Shown here: positions 1-6,327 of the stretch, one piece after another
Numbering within the stretch: the first letter of the stretch is position 1
Layout of the letters: each line of letters begins with the position of its first letter
Origin: an uncultured Paraprevotella sp.
GTDB lineage: Bacteria; Bacteroidota; Bacteroidia; Bacteroidales; Bacteroidaceae
NCBI GenBank assembly: GCA_910584955.1
Contig: CAJUDC010000131.1
Coordinates: 1 to 6,542 of the forward strand
Reading direction: 5' to 3'
Length of the DNA stretch: 6,542 nucleotides
The notes under the pieces: generated by a model
Databases searched by the model: none
What the model was told of the DNA's origin: nothing
Seen by the model: only the letters and a program-made list of their open reading frames with translations
Program-made: the position numbers and the translations under genes

Positions 1-25
1 GTCTCCTAGTGATAGGGGACTTTTT
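1..25 (+). terminator. Rho-independent terminator-like hairpin at left edge
   Basis: GTCTCCTA (1-8) pairs with TAGGGGAC (13-20) through eight pairs, one of them a T-G wobble, around a GTGA loop, and is followed by TTTTT (21-25). This is the form of an intrinsic terminator read on the plus strand, so it probably ends a plus-strand gene lying left of the window. Bases before position 1 are not visible, so the stem could be longer, and it may also act on minus-strand transcripts leaving the hybrid regulator gene. Confidence 0.6.
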
Positions 26-31
26 CATTGT

Positions 32-61
32 GGTCGGGAGCGGGACGGTCTTCTCCCGACC
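32..61. repeat. Perfect 9-bp inverted repeat (GC-rich hairpin) after the regulator gene
   Basis: GGTCGGGAG (32-40) and CTCCCGACC (53-61) are exact reverse complements around a 12-base loop. The hairpin lies 47 bases beyond the stop codon of the minus-strand regulator gene, where a 3' transcript end is expected. It has no T-tract on either strand, so it is not a classical intrinsic terminator. It could protect an mRNA 3' end or work together with the adjacent hairpin at 1-25. A competing stem, ACGGTC (45-50) with GACCGT (58-63), uses part of the same bases. Confidence 0.5.
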
Positions 62-108
62 GTTGCGTGGCGGGGGATTCCGGGTACGAGGGATCAGGCG
101 TGCCGGGG

Positions 109-3100
109 CTAGACGTTGTCGTCCGCCGGCTGTTCCCGTTTCATTTGGATATACTGCGAGGGCGTTACTCCGAACATTTCCTTGAAATAGGAAGAGAAAT
201 AGCGTGGTGTGTTGAATCCTACCATATAGGAGATCTGTTGCACCGGCAGCCGGCTGCTTTCCAGCAGGTGGGCGGCACGTTTCAGCCGTACGCTGCGCAT
301 GAATTCGGAAGGGGGCTGACCGACTATGGCCTGCATTTTTCTATATAGGTAGGTCCGGTCGATGCCGATGTCCTGGCTCAGGCTTTCTACACTGTATTCC
401 GCATTGTCCATGTTCTTCTCCATACATTGCATGGCTTTCTCCATCAATTGTTTGTCCAGGCTGTTCACGGTTATTTCCTTCGGATCTACATTGATTTCTT
501 CGATGAATTTGTTTCTGCGCTTCTCCCGTTGGTCGATCAGTTGGCGGATACGTGTCAGCATGACGTCCATGTTGAACGGTTTGCCTACAAAAGAGTCGGC
601 GCCCGAGTCGTAGGCCGCTTGCCGGCTTTCCGAAGAGTTCCGGGCGGTAAGGAGGATGAAGGGAATGTGGCTGAATTTGATGTCGTTCTTGATCTGTTTG
701 CAGAATTTGTATCCGTCCATGCGCGGCATCATCACGTCGCTGATGATCAGATCGGGGTTGTGGTGGCGCGCCAGATCCAGTCCTTCCGCCCCGTCGGCCG
801 CCGTCAGGATGCGGTAATAGGGTTGTAGTGTTTCTTTCATGAAATGCCGGAACTGCGTGTTATCTTCCGCTATGAGCAGGGTGATGTTTTCTGTCGGTTT
901 TTCCGTTGGGCGACCGGCGTCGGTCGGTTCTTGCGGCGGGATAGGGGACGAATTTTCCGTATCGCCGTTGCCGATGGGGGAGAGTTCGCGCTTCTCGTCT
1001 TCCGCTGCTTTTTCCGCAGGTTTCAGTGCCGGTATCTCCACACTGAAAGTGCTTCCCCGTCCTACGGCGGATTCCACCCGTATGGTGCCGTGATGCAGTT
1101 CGACATATCCTTTCACGAGGTTGAGACCTATGCCGCTTCCGGTGTTCAGTTCCGAATTCGGGGAATTGTTCGTGTTGCTTTGATAAAAGCGTTCGAAAAT
1201 GTTTTTCAGGTCGTCGGGTGCGATACCCGTTCCCGTGTCGCTCACGCTTATATGCAGGCCGTTCAGGTGGTCGTCGGTTGTGTTTTGTCTTTCCGCCCGT
1301 ACGGTGATGGTTCCGCCTTCGGGGGTGAATTTGAAGGCATTCGAAAGCAGATTGTTCATCACCCGTGTCATTTTCTCACGGTCGAGCAATAAAACGTCCT
1401 GCTCGTTGAGCAGACATTCGCATACGAGGTTGATGTGTTTTTCGTGTGCCAGATGAGAGAAATGATGCACGCAGTCTTCTACGAAAGATTGGATGGGAAC
1501 CGGCTCCGGCGACAGGTGTTCGCCTTTTTGTTCCAGCCGGCGGAAGTCGAGCAGGCGGTTCACCAGTTTGAGCAGGTCGCGTGCGCTGCCGAGAATCTGT
1601 TCCAGGTCTTTCTTCAGTTTCTCGTCCGTCAACTGTTTGACCAGTACTTCGAGCGGAGTGATGATGAGCGTGAGCGGCGTGCGGAATTCGTGGCTGATGT
1701 TGGTGAAGAAGCGGTACTTGAGTTCGTCCAGATGCTGTTCGCGCTGGTGCTTGATGCCCTCCTGCTCCAGTTCCATGCGCGACCGGCGATAGGAGATGTA
1801 GACGTCCACCATGTAATAGACAAGCGCCAGTGCAAGGAAGGTATAGAGGAAGTAAGCCCACCATGTTTTCCAGTACGGCGGTTTTACTACGAGGGTAAGA
1901 ATCAGTGCGTCGCTCCAGTTCTTTTCATCGACCGAAGCCTGTGCGGTGAAGGTATAGGTGCCCGGTTCGAGCGATGTGTAGGTGGCCGTACACAATCCGG
2001 TAGCTGAGGTTCGGTAGTTCCAGTCCTTGTCTACGCCTTTCAACTGGTAACGGTAGGTGGTATGTTGCGGAGCCCGGTAGTTGAGCGACGATACGGTGAG
2101 GTCGACGAAATTCTCGTCGTAATTCAAGGTGACTTGCGAGGTATATGATAATCCCTGTTTCATCAGCAGACGCCCGTTGAACAGGCCGTCGTTGCTGATA
2201 CTGCGGTTCATGATCTCACACCCTACCAGTTTGGGCTTCAGTGCCGGCTTCATATCCTTGAACGGCTCGGGGCGGATTTCCACCAGGCTGGTGGTGCTGC
2301 CGGCGTATAGGGTGCCGTCGGGCATACAGGCGATGGATTGTTCCATCATTTCGTTTTCCGGTATGCCGTCGTTTTTATCCAGTCGCAAAAAGGACAGACT
2401 GCCGTCTGCGTGAGGTGTAATTCGCGTCACTCCGTTGGATGTCGTAACCCATATCTGTCCGTTTTTATCTTCCGTGACCGCTTGTATGCAATTGTTGGAC
2501 AGTCCGTCGTCCGTTGTATAGCATCTGGCCGGCTGTGTACTGTCGCAACGCAGTATCAGCCCGTTTTGTGTTCCCGTCCACAGACGGTTGCGACTGTCTT
2601 TGTAGATACAGTTATATTTCCGGCTGTAGCGTTGCGTCGGTGTCAGCCACGGTATGTTCTCTATATCGTTTTGTCCGGTCCGTATCTTGAACGAACCGTT
2701 TTGGCTGCCTATCAGGAATGTGTTCGGTTGCTCTTCGTATGCGAAACTGATGGCGCGATACGTGGAAAACGGATCGGACTGGGAACGGAAATAGTCGATA
2801 CGTCTTTTTTCGGGGTCCAGCCATCCCAGCTGGTTTGCCCGGTTGCATACCAGCAGATAACCGTCGTGAGCCGGTTGGCAGAAGCGGAAAATATCCGTAG
2901 TCAGTCCTTCCGTATTCTGTTGGTTATATTTCGTTACGGTGTGGTTTTCTGCTTTCATTAATCCTTGTCGGGTAGAAATCCAGATACGTCCTTTGGGGTC
3001 CTTTTTCAGGTCGGTACACATGACGTGCTGCAATTCCGGGTGAAAAAGAGAGAAGTTTTTTGTAACGGTGTGGAACAGGTATACGCCGTCGAAAGTTCCC

Positions 3101-4224
3101 ACGAGCAACTGCCGGTCGTCGTAGGGCAGCAGATACCGGATGCGCCGCCCGTCGGAAGTGGGGTTTGATGTGTTGACATATTGTACGGCACACTGGTTCT
3201 TACGGTTGTACTGTAACAGACCGGACGAACTGGTGCCCAGCCACATACCGCCTTGGTGGTCGAAGAGTATGTTCATGATGTAGTCCGCGATCTCTTCGTG
3301 GGAGGATACGCGAAACGAATGCTCCTCTTGCAGCACTTTGAAGTCGGACGACAAGCGTATGAGACCTTGCTCGGCTCCGAGCAGGAACTGGCCGGAATCG
3401 TCTTTTTTGATGTCGTTGATGATGCGGTTCTCCAGCAGGGGCTCCCAGGTCTGGGTGTAGATACCGTATTTATATAAGGTGCCTTTCTCGTTGTTGACGG
3501 CGATGAGCAGATGATGCCGGTCGGCCTGGAGAGCCTGAATGCGGAAGTAGTCCGAAGGTTGCGGTTGTGTAAAACTGTCGTCTGTGCTTATGATCTGTCC
3601 GGTCTTTTCTTCCCAGCATAGCATGCGTCCGTTATTGAAGAAGATCAGATGGAACGATCCGGCCTGAACCACTTCCCTTACCTTGATATTCTTTTTTGTT
3701 TCTTCGGGAGTGGGAGTATATACCAGACAGGCTTTTTGTTTCCAGTCGTACCGGTACAGTTTTCCGCTGCCGGTGATGAGCCAGGCCTGGCGGTCGTTGT
3801 CGAGAATGAAATCGTTCAAAGGTTCCGTCACGCCGCTAGGGGCCAGCCGGTCCGCAATGTCGGTATGGAACCGGTACGTGTGCGTGTCGATCAGGTAGAG
3901 ACGGTAAAAGTCTTTGGCCCATAACAGCCCGTCCTGCGTGTCGTAGGCACGGCAATTGTTGTGCAGGCCCAGCGGATAGGTTTTCGTCAGGTCGCAATCC
4001 AATTGTTCGAAATGATGTCCGTCGTACAGGCAGAACATCCCTTCGGTAAGCACCAGTATGCGCCCGTCCGGCATGTTGGTCATGAAACGGACTTGATTGT
4101 TGAACAATCCGTCGCCGGTGTCGAGCAGGCGATAGGAAGGCGGGGCCGGCGATTGCCCGCTGCTTGCTACAGCGAAAAAGAAAGAGACGAGAACGGTCAG
4201 GATATGAAGTTTGCTTCGTTTCAT
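109..4224 (-). CDS. Hybrid two-component system regulator (sensor kinase, receiver and AraC-type activator in one protein)
   Basis: This inner-membrane protein of 1371 residues senses a periplasmic ligand, usually a glycan fragment in this family, and regulates transcription from the cytoplasm. Residues 1-22 form a signal peptide. Residues about 30-690 hold beta-propeller (Reg_prop) repeats with the D-x-x-G-x-x-W pattern, for example at 322-328, 409-415 and 584-592. A Y_Y_Y domain spans about 698-783 and a membrane helix about 788-810. The kinase has its phosphoacceptor His845 in the motif NISHEFRTPLT, an N-box near Asn958 and Asn962, DTGTG at 996-1000 and GSGIGL at 1029-1034. After a 45-residue Pro/Glu-rich linker comes the receiver, with acidic residues 1120-1121, phosphoacceptor Asp1163, Thr1193 and Lys1215, then an AraC-type helix-turn-helix at about 1278-1361. 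All key residues are intact. The frame is open 108 codons further upstream, but the start at 4224 is chosen because it gives the signal peptide and lies 29 bases after a -7 promoter element. No SusC/SusD partner is visible, so the ligand cannot be named. Confidence 0.96.
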   Translation of the reverse strand: MKRSKLHILTVLVSFFFAVASSGQSPAPPSYRLLDTGDGLFNNQVRFMTNMPDGRILVLTEGMFCLYDGHHFEQLDCDLTKTYPLGLHNNCRAYDTQDGLLWAKDFYRLYLIDTHTYRFHTDIADRLAPSGVTEPLNDFILDNDRQAWLITGSGKLYRYDWKQKACLVYTPTPEETKKNIKVREVVQAGSFHLIFFNNGRMLCWEEKTGQIISTDDSFTQPQPSDYFRIQALQADRHHLLIAVNNEKGTLYKYGIYTQTWEPLLENRIINDIKKDDSGQFLLGAEQGLIRLSSDFKVLQEEHSFRVSSHEEIADYIMNILFDHQGGMWLGTSSSGLLQYNRKNQCAVQYVNTSNPTSDGRRIRYLLPYDDRQLLVGTFDGVYLFHTVTKNFSLFHPELQHVMCTDLKKDPKGRIWISTRQGLMKAENHTVTKYNQQNTEGLTTDIFRFCQPAHDGYLLVCNRANQLGWLDPEKRRIDYFRSQSDPFSTYRAISFAYEEQPNTFLIGSQNGSFKIRTGQNDIENIPWLTPTQRYSRKYNCIYKDSRNRLWTGTQNGLILRCDSTQPARCYTTDDGLSNNCIQAVTEDKNGQIWVTTSNGVTRITPHADGSLSFLRLDKNDGIPENEMMEQSIACMPDGTLYAGSTTSLVEIRPEPFKDMKPALKPKLVGCEIMNRSISNDGLFNGRLLMKQGLSYTSQVTLNYDENFVDLTVSSLNYRAPQHTTYRYQLKGVDKDWNYRTSATGLCTATYTSLEPGTYTFTAQASVDEKNWSDALILTLVVKPPYWKTWWAYFLYTFLALALVYYMVDVYISYRRSRMELEQEGIKHQREQHLDELKYRFFTNISHEFRTPLTLIITPLEVLVKQLTDEKLKKDLEQILGSARDLLKLVNRLLDFRRLEQKGEHLSPEPVPIQSFVEDCVHHFSHLAHEKHINLVCECLLNEQDVLLLDREKMTRVMNNLLSNAFKFTPEGGTITVRAERQNTTDDHLNGLHISVSDTGTGIAPDDLKNIFERFYQSNTNNSPNSELNTGSGIGLNLVKGYVELHHGTIRVESAVGRGSTFSVEIPALKPAEKAAEDEKRELSPIGNGDTENSSPIPPQEPTDAGRPTEKPTENITLLIAEDNTQFRHFMKETLQPYYRILTAADGAEGLDLARHHNPDLIISDVMMPRMDGYKFCKQIKNDIKFSHIPFILLTARNSSESRQAAYDSGADSFVGKPFNMDVMLTRIRQLIDQREKRRNKFIEEINVDPKEITVNSLDKQLMEKAMQCMEKNMDNAEYSVESLSQDIGIDRTYLYRKMQAIVGQPPSEFMRSVRLKRAAHLLESSRLPVQQISYMVGFNTPRYFSSYFKEMFGVTPSQYIQMKREQPADDNV

Positions 4225-4253
4225 GGCAGTGTGGTGTGTTTTCGATAGTCCGA

Positions 4254-4284
4254 CAAAGGTAGGGAATTCAGGGCATAAACGAAA
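4254..4284 (-). promoter_or_regulatory. Promoter of the hybrid regulator gene
   Basis: On the minus strand, TACCTTTG (4261-4254) matches the Bacteroides -7 consensus TAnnTTTG exactly. TTTC (4284-4281), 19 bases upstream, matches three of four bases of the -33 consensus TTTG. The -7 element ends 29 bases before the ATG, giving a short leader. No Shine-Dalgarno sequence precedes the start, as is usual in Bacteroidetes. Confidence 0.65.
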
Positions 4285-4414
4285 CGTTTTTTTGCGGAAA
4301 ACTACAGAATAATTGCAGGCAGCCGAGAGGACTGTACGATATGTTGCGGGATGGTGTACATTTTGTTGTATTCCCGGTCTAACAACTTTAGGTACATTAC
4401 ATTGCAACGTTTCG
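4280..4414. repeat. 9-bp inverted repeat with one arm near each divergent promoter
   Basis: CGAAACGTT (4280-4288) and AACGTTTCG (4406-4414) are exact reverse complements, 117 bases apart. Each arm therefore reads AACGTTTCG toward the gene it precedes: one arm overlaps the -33 position of the regulator promoter, the other lies 25 bases before the -7 element of the sigma factor gene. The arms are too far apart for a functional hairpin, so they would act as two separate sites. A 9-base match in a region this size can arise by chance. Confidence 0.35.
4333..4368 (+). repeat. Two imperfect direct repeats 22 bp apart in the divergent region
   Basis: TGTACGATATGTTG (4333-4346) and TGTACATTTTGTTG (4355-4368) agree at 11 of 14 positions and begin 22 bases apart, about two helical turns. 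A shorter related word, TGTATCGTTG, follows at 4422-4431. AraC-family proteins commonly bind direct half-sites with about this spacing, and the neighbouring hybrid regulator has an AraC-type domain. The link is inference. Confidence 0.3.
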
Positions 4415-4439
4415 GACAAGGTGTATCGTTGACACGTAT

Positions 4440-4447
4440 TATATTTG
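4440..4447 (+). promoter_or_regulatory. -7 promoter element of the sigma factor gene
   Basis: TATATTTG matches TAnnTTTG exactly and ends 22 bases before the ATG at 4470. No good TTTG stands 19-21 bases upstream, so the -33 element is weak or missing, which would fit a promoter needing an activator. The leader just before the start codon is A-rich and lacks a Shine-Dalgarno sequence. Confidence 0.55.
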
Positions 4448-4469
4448 CGACGTTGAAAAAAACAATACC

Positions 4470-4985
4470 ATGAAAAGCAGTGACAAACGATTTGATTATG
4501 CCTCCTTCTACTTGAGGTATTATGATTTTGCTGTGAAATATGCCGCAAGCCTGGTGGGCGGCGAGGAGAACGCCCGCGATGTGGTTGGGGATGTCATGTT
4601 GAAGTTACTGGAGATGGAAAATCGTTTGGATGAAGAAAGAAACGTACGTGCGTTGTTCATCTCGATGATACATAATCGCAGTCTGGATCTGTTGAGGCGT
4701 CGTCACTGCTACAACGAAGTGGAAGCGCTGATGCTTCGTTCCGTAGATCAAATGTCGGATGACGAGCTGACCCGTTTGTGCCAGCGTGAGCTGTTCCGGG
4801 CCATGGGAGCTACCTTACGCAGTCTGCCCGACAAGGAGCGTACCGTGTTTGTGCGTATTCGTTTCAAAGGGGAGAGCTATAAGGAGGTGGCGGAGCATAC
4901 GGGCCTTTCCAACCGTAGTGTGGAGTATCAACTTAAGAAAGCTACCGACAAAATACGCAGTAGCCTGCGGCATTTGTACGGTTGA
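4470..4985 (+). CDS. ECF-type RNA polymerase sigma-70 factor
   Basis: This 171-residue cytoplasmic protein should direct RNA polymerase to a specific set of promoters. Its length is normal for the ECF (group IV) family, which keeps only regions sigma2 and sigma4. Sigma2 covers about residues 10-76: the acidic, amphipathic stretch around residues 30-50 is the core-binding part, and RALFISMIHNRSLDLLRRR at 60-78 is the -10 recognition helix region. Sigma4 covers about 104-168, with LPDKERTVF at 119-127 and a helix-turn-helix at about 137-157 (SYKEVAEHTGLSNRSVEYQL). The start at 4470 follows a -7 promoter element by 22 bases. In Bacteroides such genes are often followed by a FecR-like anti-sigma gene and SusC/SusD genes. 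Here a terminator and a convergent gene follow instead, so it is an orphan. Its divergent neighbour is the hybrid regulator, which may control it. Its target promoters are unknown. Confidence 0.93.
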   Translation: MKSSDKRFDYASFYLRYYDFAVKYAASLVGGEENARDVVGDVMLKLLEMENRLDEERNVRALFISMIHNRSLDLLRRRHCYNEVEALMLRSVDQMSDDELTRLCQRELFRAMGATLRSLPDKERTVFVRIRFKGESYKEVAEHTGLSNRSVEYQLKKATDKIRSSLRHLYG

Positions 4986-5053
4986 TGAAGAATAGAGAAA
5001 AGGGTTATATAATTATAGATTAGGTTTTTTCATATATTAGTTAAGTTTGAATG

Positions 5054-5091
5054 AGGGCAAGGCCGGGCAGTGATGTTCGGCCTTGCCTTTT
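5054..5091 (+). terminator. Intrinsic terminator between the convergent sigma factor and mltG genes
   Basis: GGCAAGGCCG (5056-5065) pairs perfectly with CGGCCTTGCC (5078-5087) around a 12-base loop, and TTTT (5088-5091) follows. The preceding A and G (5054-5055) can extend the stem with the first two T residues. It lies about 70 bases past the sigma factor stop codon and just beyond the mltG stop. On the minus strand the tract after the stem is weaker (CTCATTCAAACTT), so termination of mltG here is possible but less certain. Confidence 0.85.
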
Positions 5092-5095
5092 GTTG

Positions 5096-6118
5096 CTATT
5101 TCACTCCCCGCCGGTTCAGGGCGGCGCTGTATCTGGCGGCGTTGGCCAGATGTTCGGCATACGTGCGCGCAAAGTTGTGTGTGCCGGAGAAATCCTCTTT
5201 GGCGCACATGTATATGTAATCGTGTTTGACGTGGTTCAGCACGGCGTCGATGCCGGCGATGGAGGGAATGCGTATCGGCCCCGGGGGCAGACCGCTCTGT
5301 ACGTACGTGTTGTAAGGGCTGGGAGTGAGCAGATGTTTGTGGTAGATACGCCGCAGGGAGAAGTCCTTCAAGGCAAATTTTACCGTAGGGTCGGCTTGCA
5401 GAGGCATGTCGGTGCGCAGGCGGTTGATGTACATCCCTGCTACCATCGGTTTCTCACTGTTGTTGGCTGTTTCTTCATCGACGATGGAAGCCAGCGTCAT
5501 CACTTCGTTCGGTGTCAGACCCGCCGCCTCAGCTTTTTGCCTGCGGCTTTCGTTCCAGAAGCTGTCGTGCTCTTTCTGCATCCGTTTCATGAAATCAGGC
5601 AGATTTACGTCCCAGTACATTTGGTAGGTGTTGGGGACGAACAGGCACGGCAATGTTTCCGGTTCATAACCGTACGTCCGGCAGAACTCCGTGTCGGCAA
5701 ACGCATGTGCCCACGTGGCTGAGTCTGCCATCAGTTTACGTCCCAGTACGGCGGCCAGCCTGTCCATTGTGCGTACGCTCGGAAGCGCCAGATTGACAGC
5801 CTCTTGATGACCGCGTTGCAGTTTGCGGAATACGTTCAACATATTGTCGCCCGGTAAGATGGCATACCGACCGATTTTTACATTGTAGGTCGTCAGCGAC
5901 GCCAACAGGCGGAAGCCTCCGATGGCGCCCGGATGAGGGACGGCGCGTATTTTCGCACACACGGAGTCGGTCGTATCGTCTGTGTCAATGTACACATATT
6001 CGGGACCTTCCATGCAAGGGGCGTGCTTAAACAACAAGAACCACGTTGTTCCCAGTACGATGATTCCGGCGGCGGCAAGCAGCAGGCCCGCCGCTTTGAG
6101 TCTTTTTTTTCTGTCCAT
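5096..6118 (-). CDS. mltG: Endolytic murein transglycosylase MltG (YceG-like)
   Basis: MltG is a membrane-anchored enzyme that cuts nascent peptidoglycan strands internally, helping to set glycan chain length. The 340-residue product has a basic N-terminus (MDRKKRLK) and one membrane helix at about 10-30, leaving the rest in the periplasm. A LysM-like subdomain covers about 75-135. The YceG catalytic domain follows, with LASIVDEETANN at 209-220, INRLRTDMPLQADPTVKFAL at 231-250, SPYNTY at 267-272 and GLPPGPIRIPS at 276-286. E. coli has EKET where this protein has DEET (214-217). Because Asp214 replaces the first Glu of that motif, Glu216, which is present in both, is the likelier catalytic residue; this assignment comes from remembered family sequence. 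Length and motifs indicate an intact gene. It has its own promoter and appears to be a single-gene unit, convergent with the sigma factor gene and divergent from the GH89-like gene. Confidence 0.95.
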   Translation of the reverse strand: MDRKKRLKAAGLLLAAAGIIVLGTTWFLLFKHAPCMEGPEYVYIDTDDTTDSVCAKIRAVPHPGAIGGFRLLASLTTYNVKIGRYAILPGDNMLNVFRKLQRGHQEAVNLALPSVRTMDRLAAVLGRKLMADSATWAHAFADTEFCRTYGYEPETLPCLFVPNTYQMYWDVNLPDFMKRMQKEHDSFWNESRRQKAEAAGLTPNEVMTLASIVDEETANNSEKPMVAGMYINRLRTDMPLQADPTVKFALKDFSLRRIYHKHLLTPSPYNTYVQSGLPPGPIRIPSIAGIDAVLNHVKHDYIYMCAKEDFSGTHNFARTYAEHLANAARYSAALNRRGVK

Positions 6119-6149
6119 TTCGGTTGATGGTTTTGAAAAGATTACGGGG

Positions 6150-6157
6150 CAAAGTTA
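6150..6157 (-). promoter_or_regulatory. -7 promoter element of mltG
   Basis: On the minus strand, TAACTTTG (6157-6150) matches TAnnTTTG exactly and ends 31 bases before the mltG ATG. A TTG at 6183-6181 could serve as part of the -33 element, although its 23-base spacing is slightly long. Confidence 0.6.
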
Positions 6158-6253
6158 ATCTATTTTTATGAGATTCGGCACAAGGATGTCCCGGATTTGA
6201 CATACGGATGTTTGGTTGTCGGCGGGAAAGGGAGGCACGAAGCCGTCTGTCGT

Positions 6254-6265
6254 TTTCGTTTATGC
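6254..6265 (+). promoter_or_regulatory. 12-base word shared with the hybrid regulator promoter
   Basis: TTTCGTTTATGC lies 33 bases before the -7 element of the GH89-like gene. The identical word occurs on the minus strand at 4284-4273 in the hybrid regulator promoter, reading in the direction of that gene in both cases. A binding site for a common regulator is the obvious reading, but the distances to the -7 elements differ (33 against 11 bases). Confidence 0.35.
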
Positions 6266-6298
6266 GGAAGAAAACGCTTCGAAGTGCATGTTTTTCGC

Positions 6299-6306
6299 TA
6301 TCTTTG
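6299..6306 (+). promoter_or_regulatory. -7 promoter element of the GH89-like gene
   Basis: TATCTTTG matches TAnnTTTG exactly and ends 21 bases before the ATG at 6328. The -33 region reads AACGCTTCG (6273-6281), without a clear TTTG. This word differs by one base from the AACGTTTCG found upstream of the regulator and sigma factor genes. Confidence 0.6.
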
Positions 6307-6327
6307 TCTGCATTAACTACTCGTGCT

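Noticed and set aside
28..348. Plus-strand open frame of 106 codons at the left end
   Set aside because: It begins in a hairpin and runs antisense through the AraC-type domain of the regulator; no start signals or domain support it.
2338..2961. Plus-strand open frame of 207 codons inside the hybrid regulator gene
   Set aside because: It is antisense to a conserved sensor domain, has no promoter or recognisable domain, and its composition is that of a mirrored coding frame. The same holds for the other plus-strand frames between 362 and 4248.
4365..4386. 5-bp inverted repeat GTTGT / ACAAC in the divergent region
   Set aside because: Too short to be distinguished from chance.
4225..4548. 108-codon N-terminal extension of the hybrid regulator frame into the sigma factor gene
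   Set aside because: It runs through two promoter elements and overlaps the sigma factor start, is rich in Cys, His and Arg, and would bury the clear signal peptide that begins at 4224.
5051..5722. Plus-strand open frame of 223 codons opposite mltG
   Set aside because: It starts inside the terminator hairpin, is antisense to conserved MltG motifs, and shows no recognisable domain.
6251..6276. 7-bp inverted repeat CGTTTTC / GAAAACG upstream of the GH89-like gene
   Set aside because: Short, with a 12-base spacer; matches of this size are expected by chance in an intergenic region. It overlaps the shared 12-base word but adds little.
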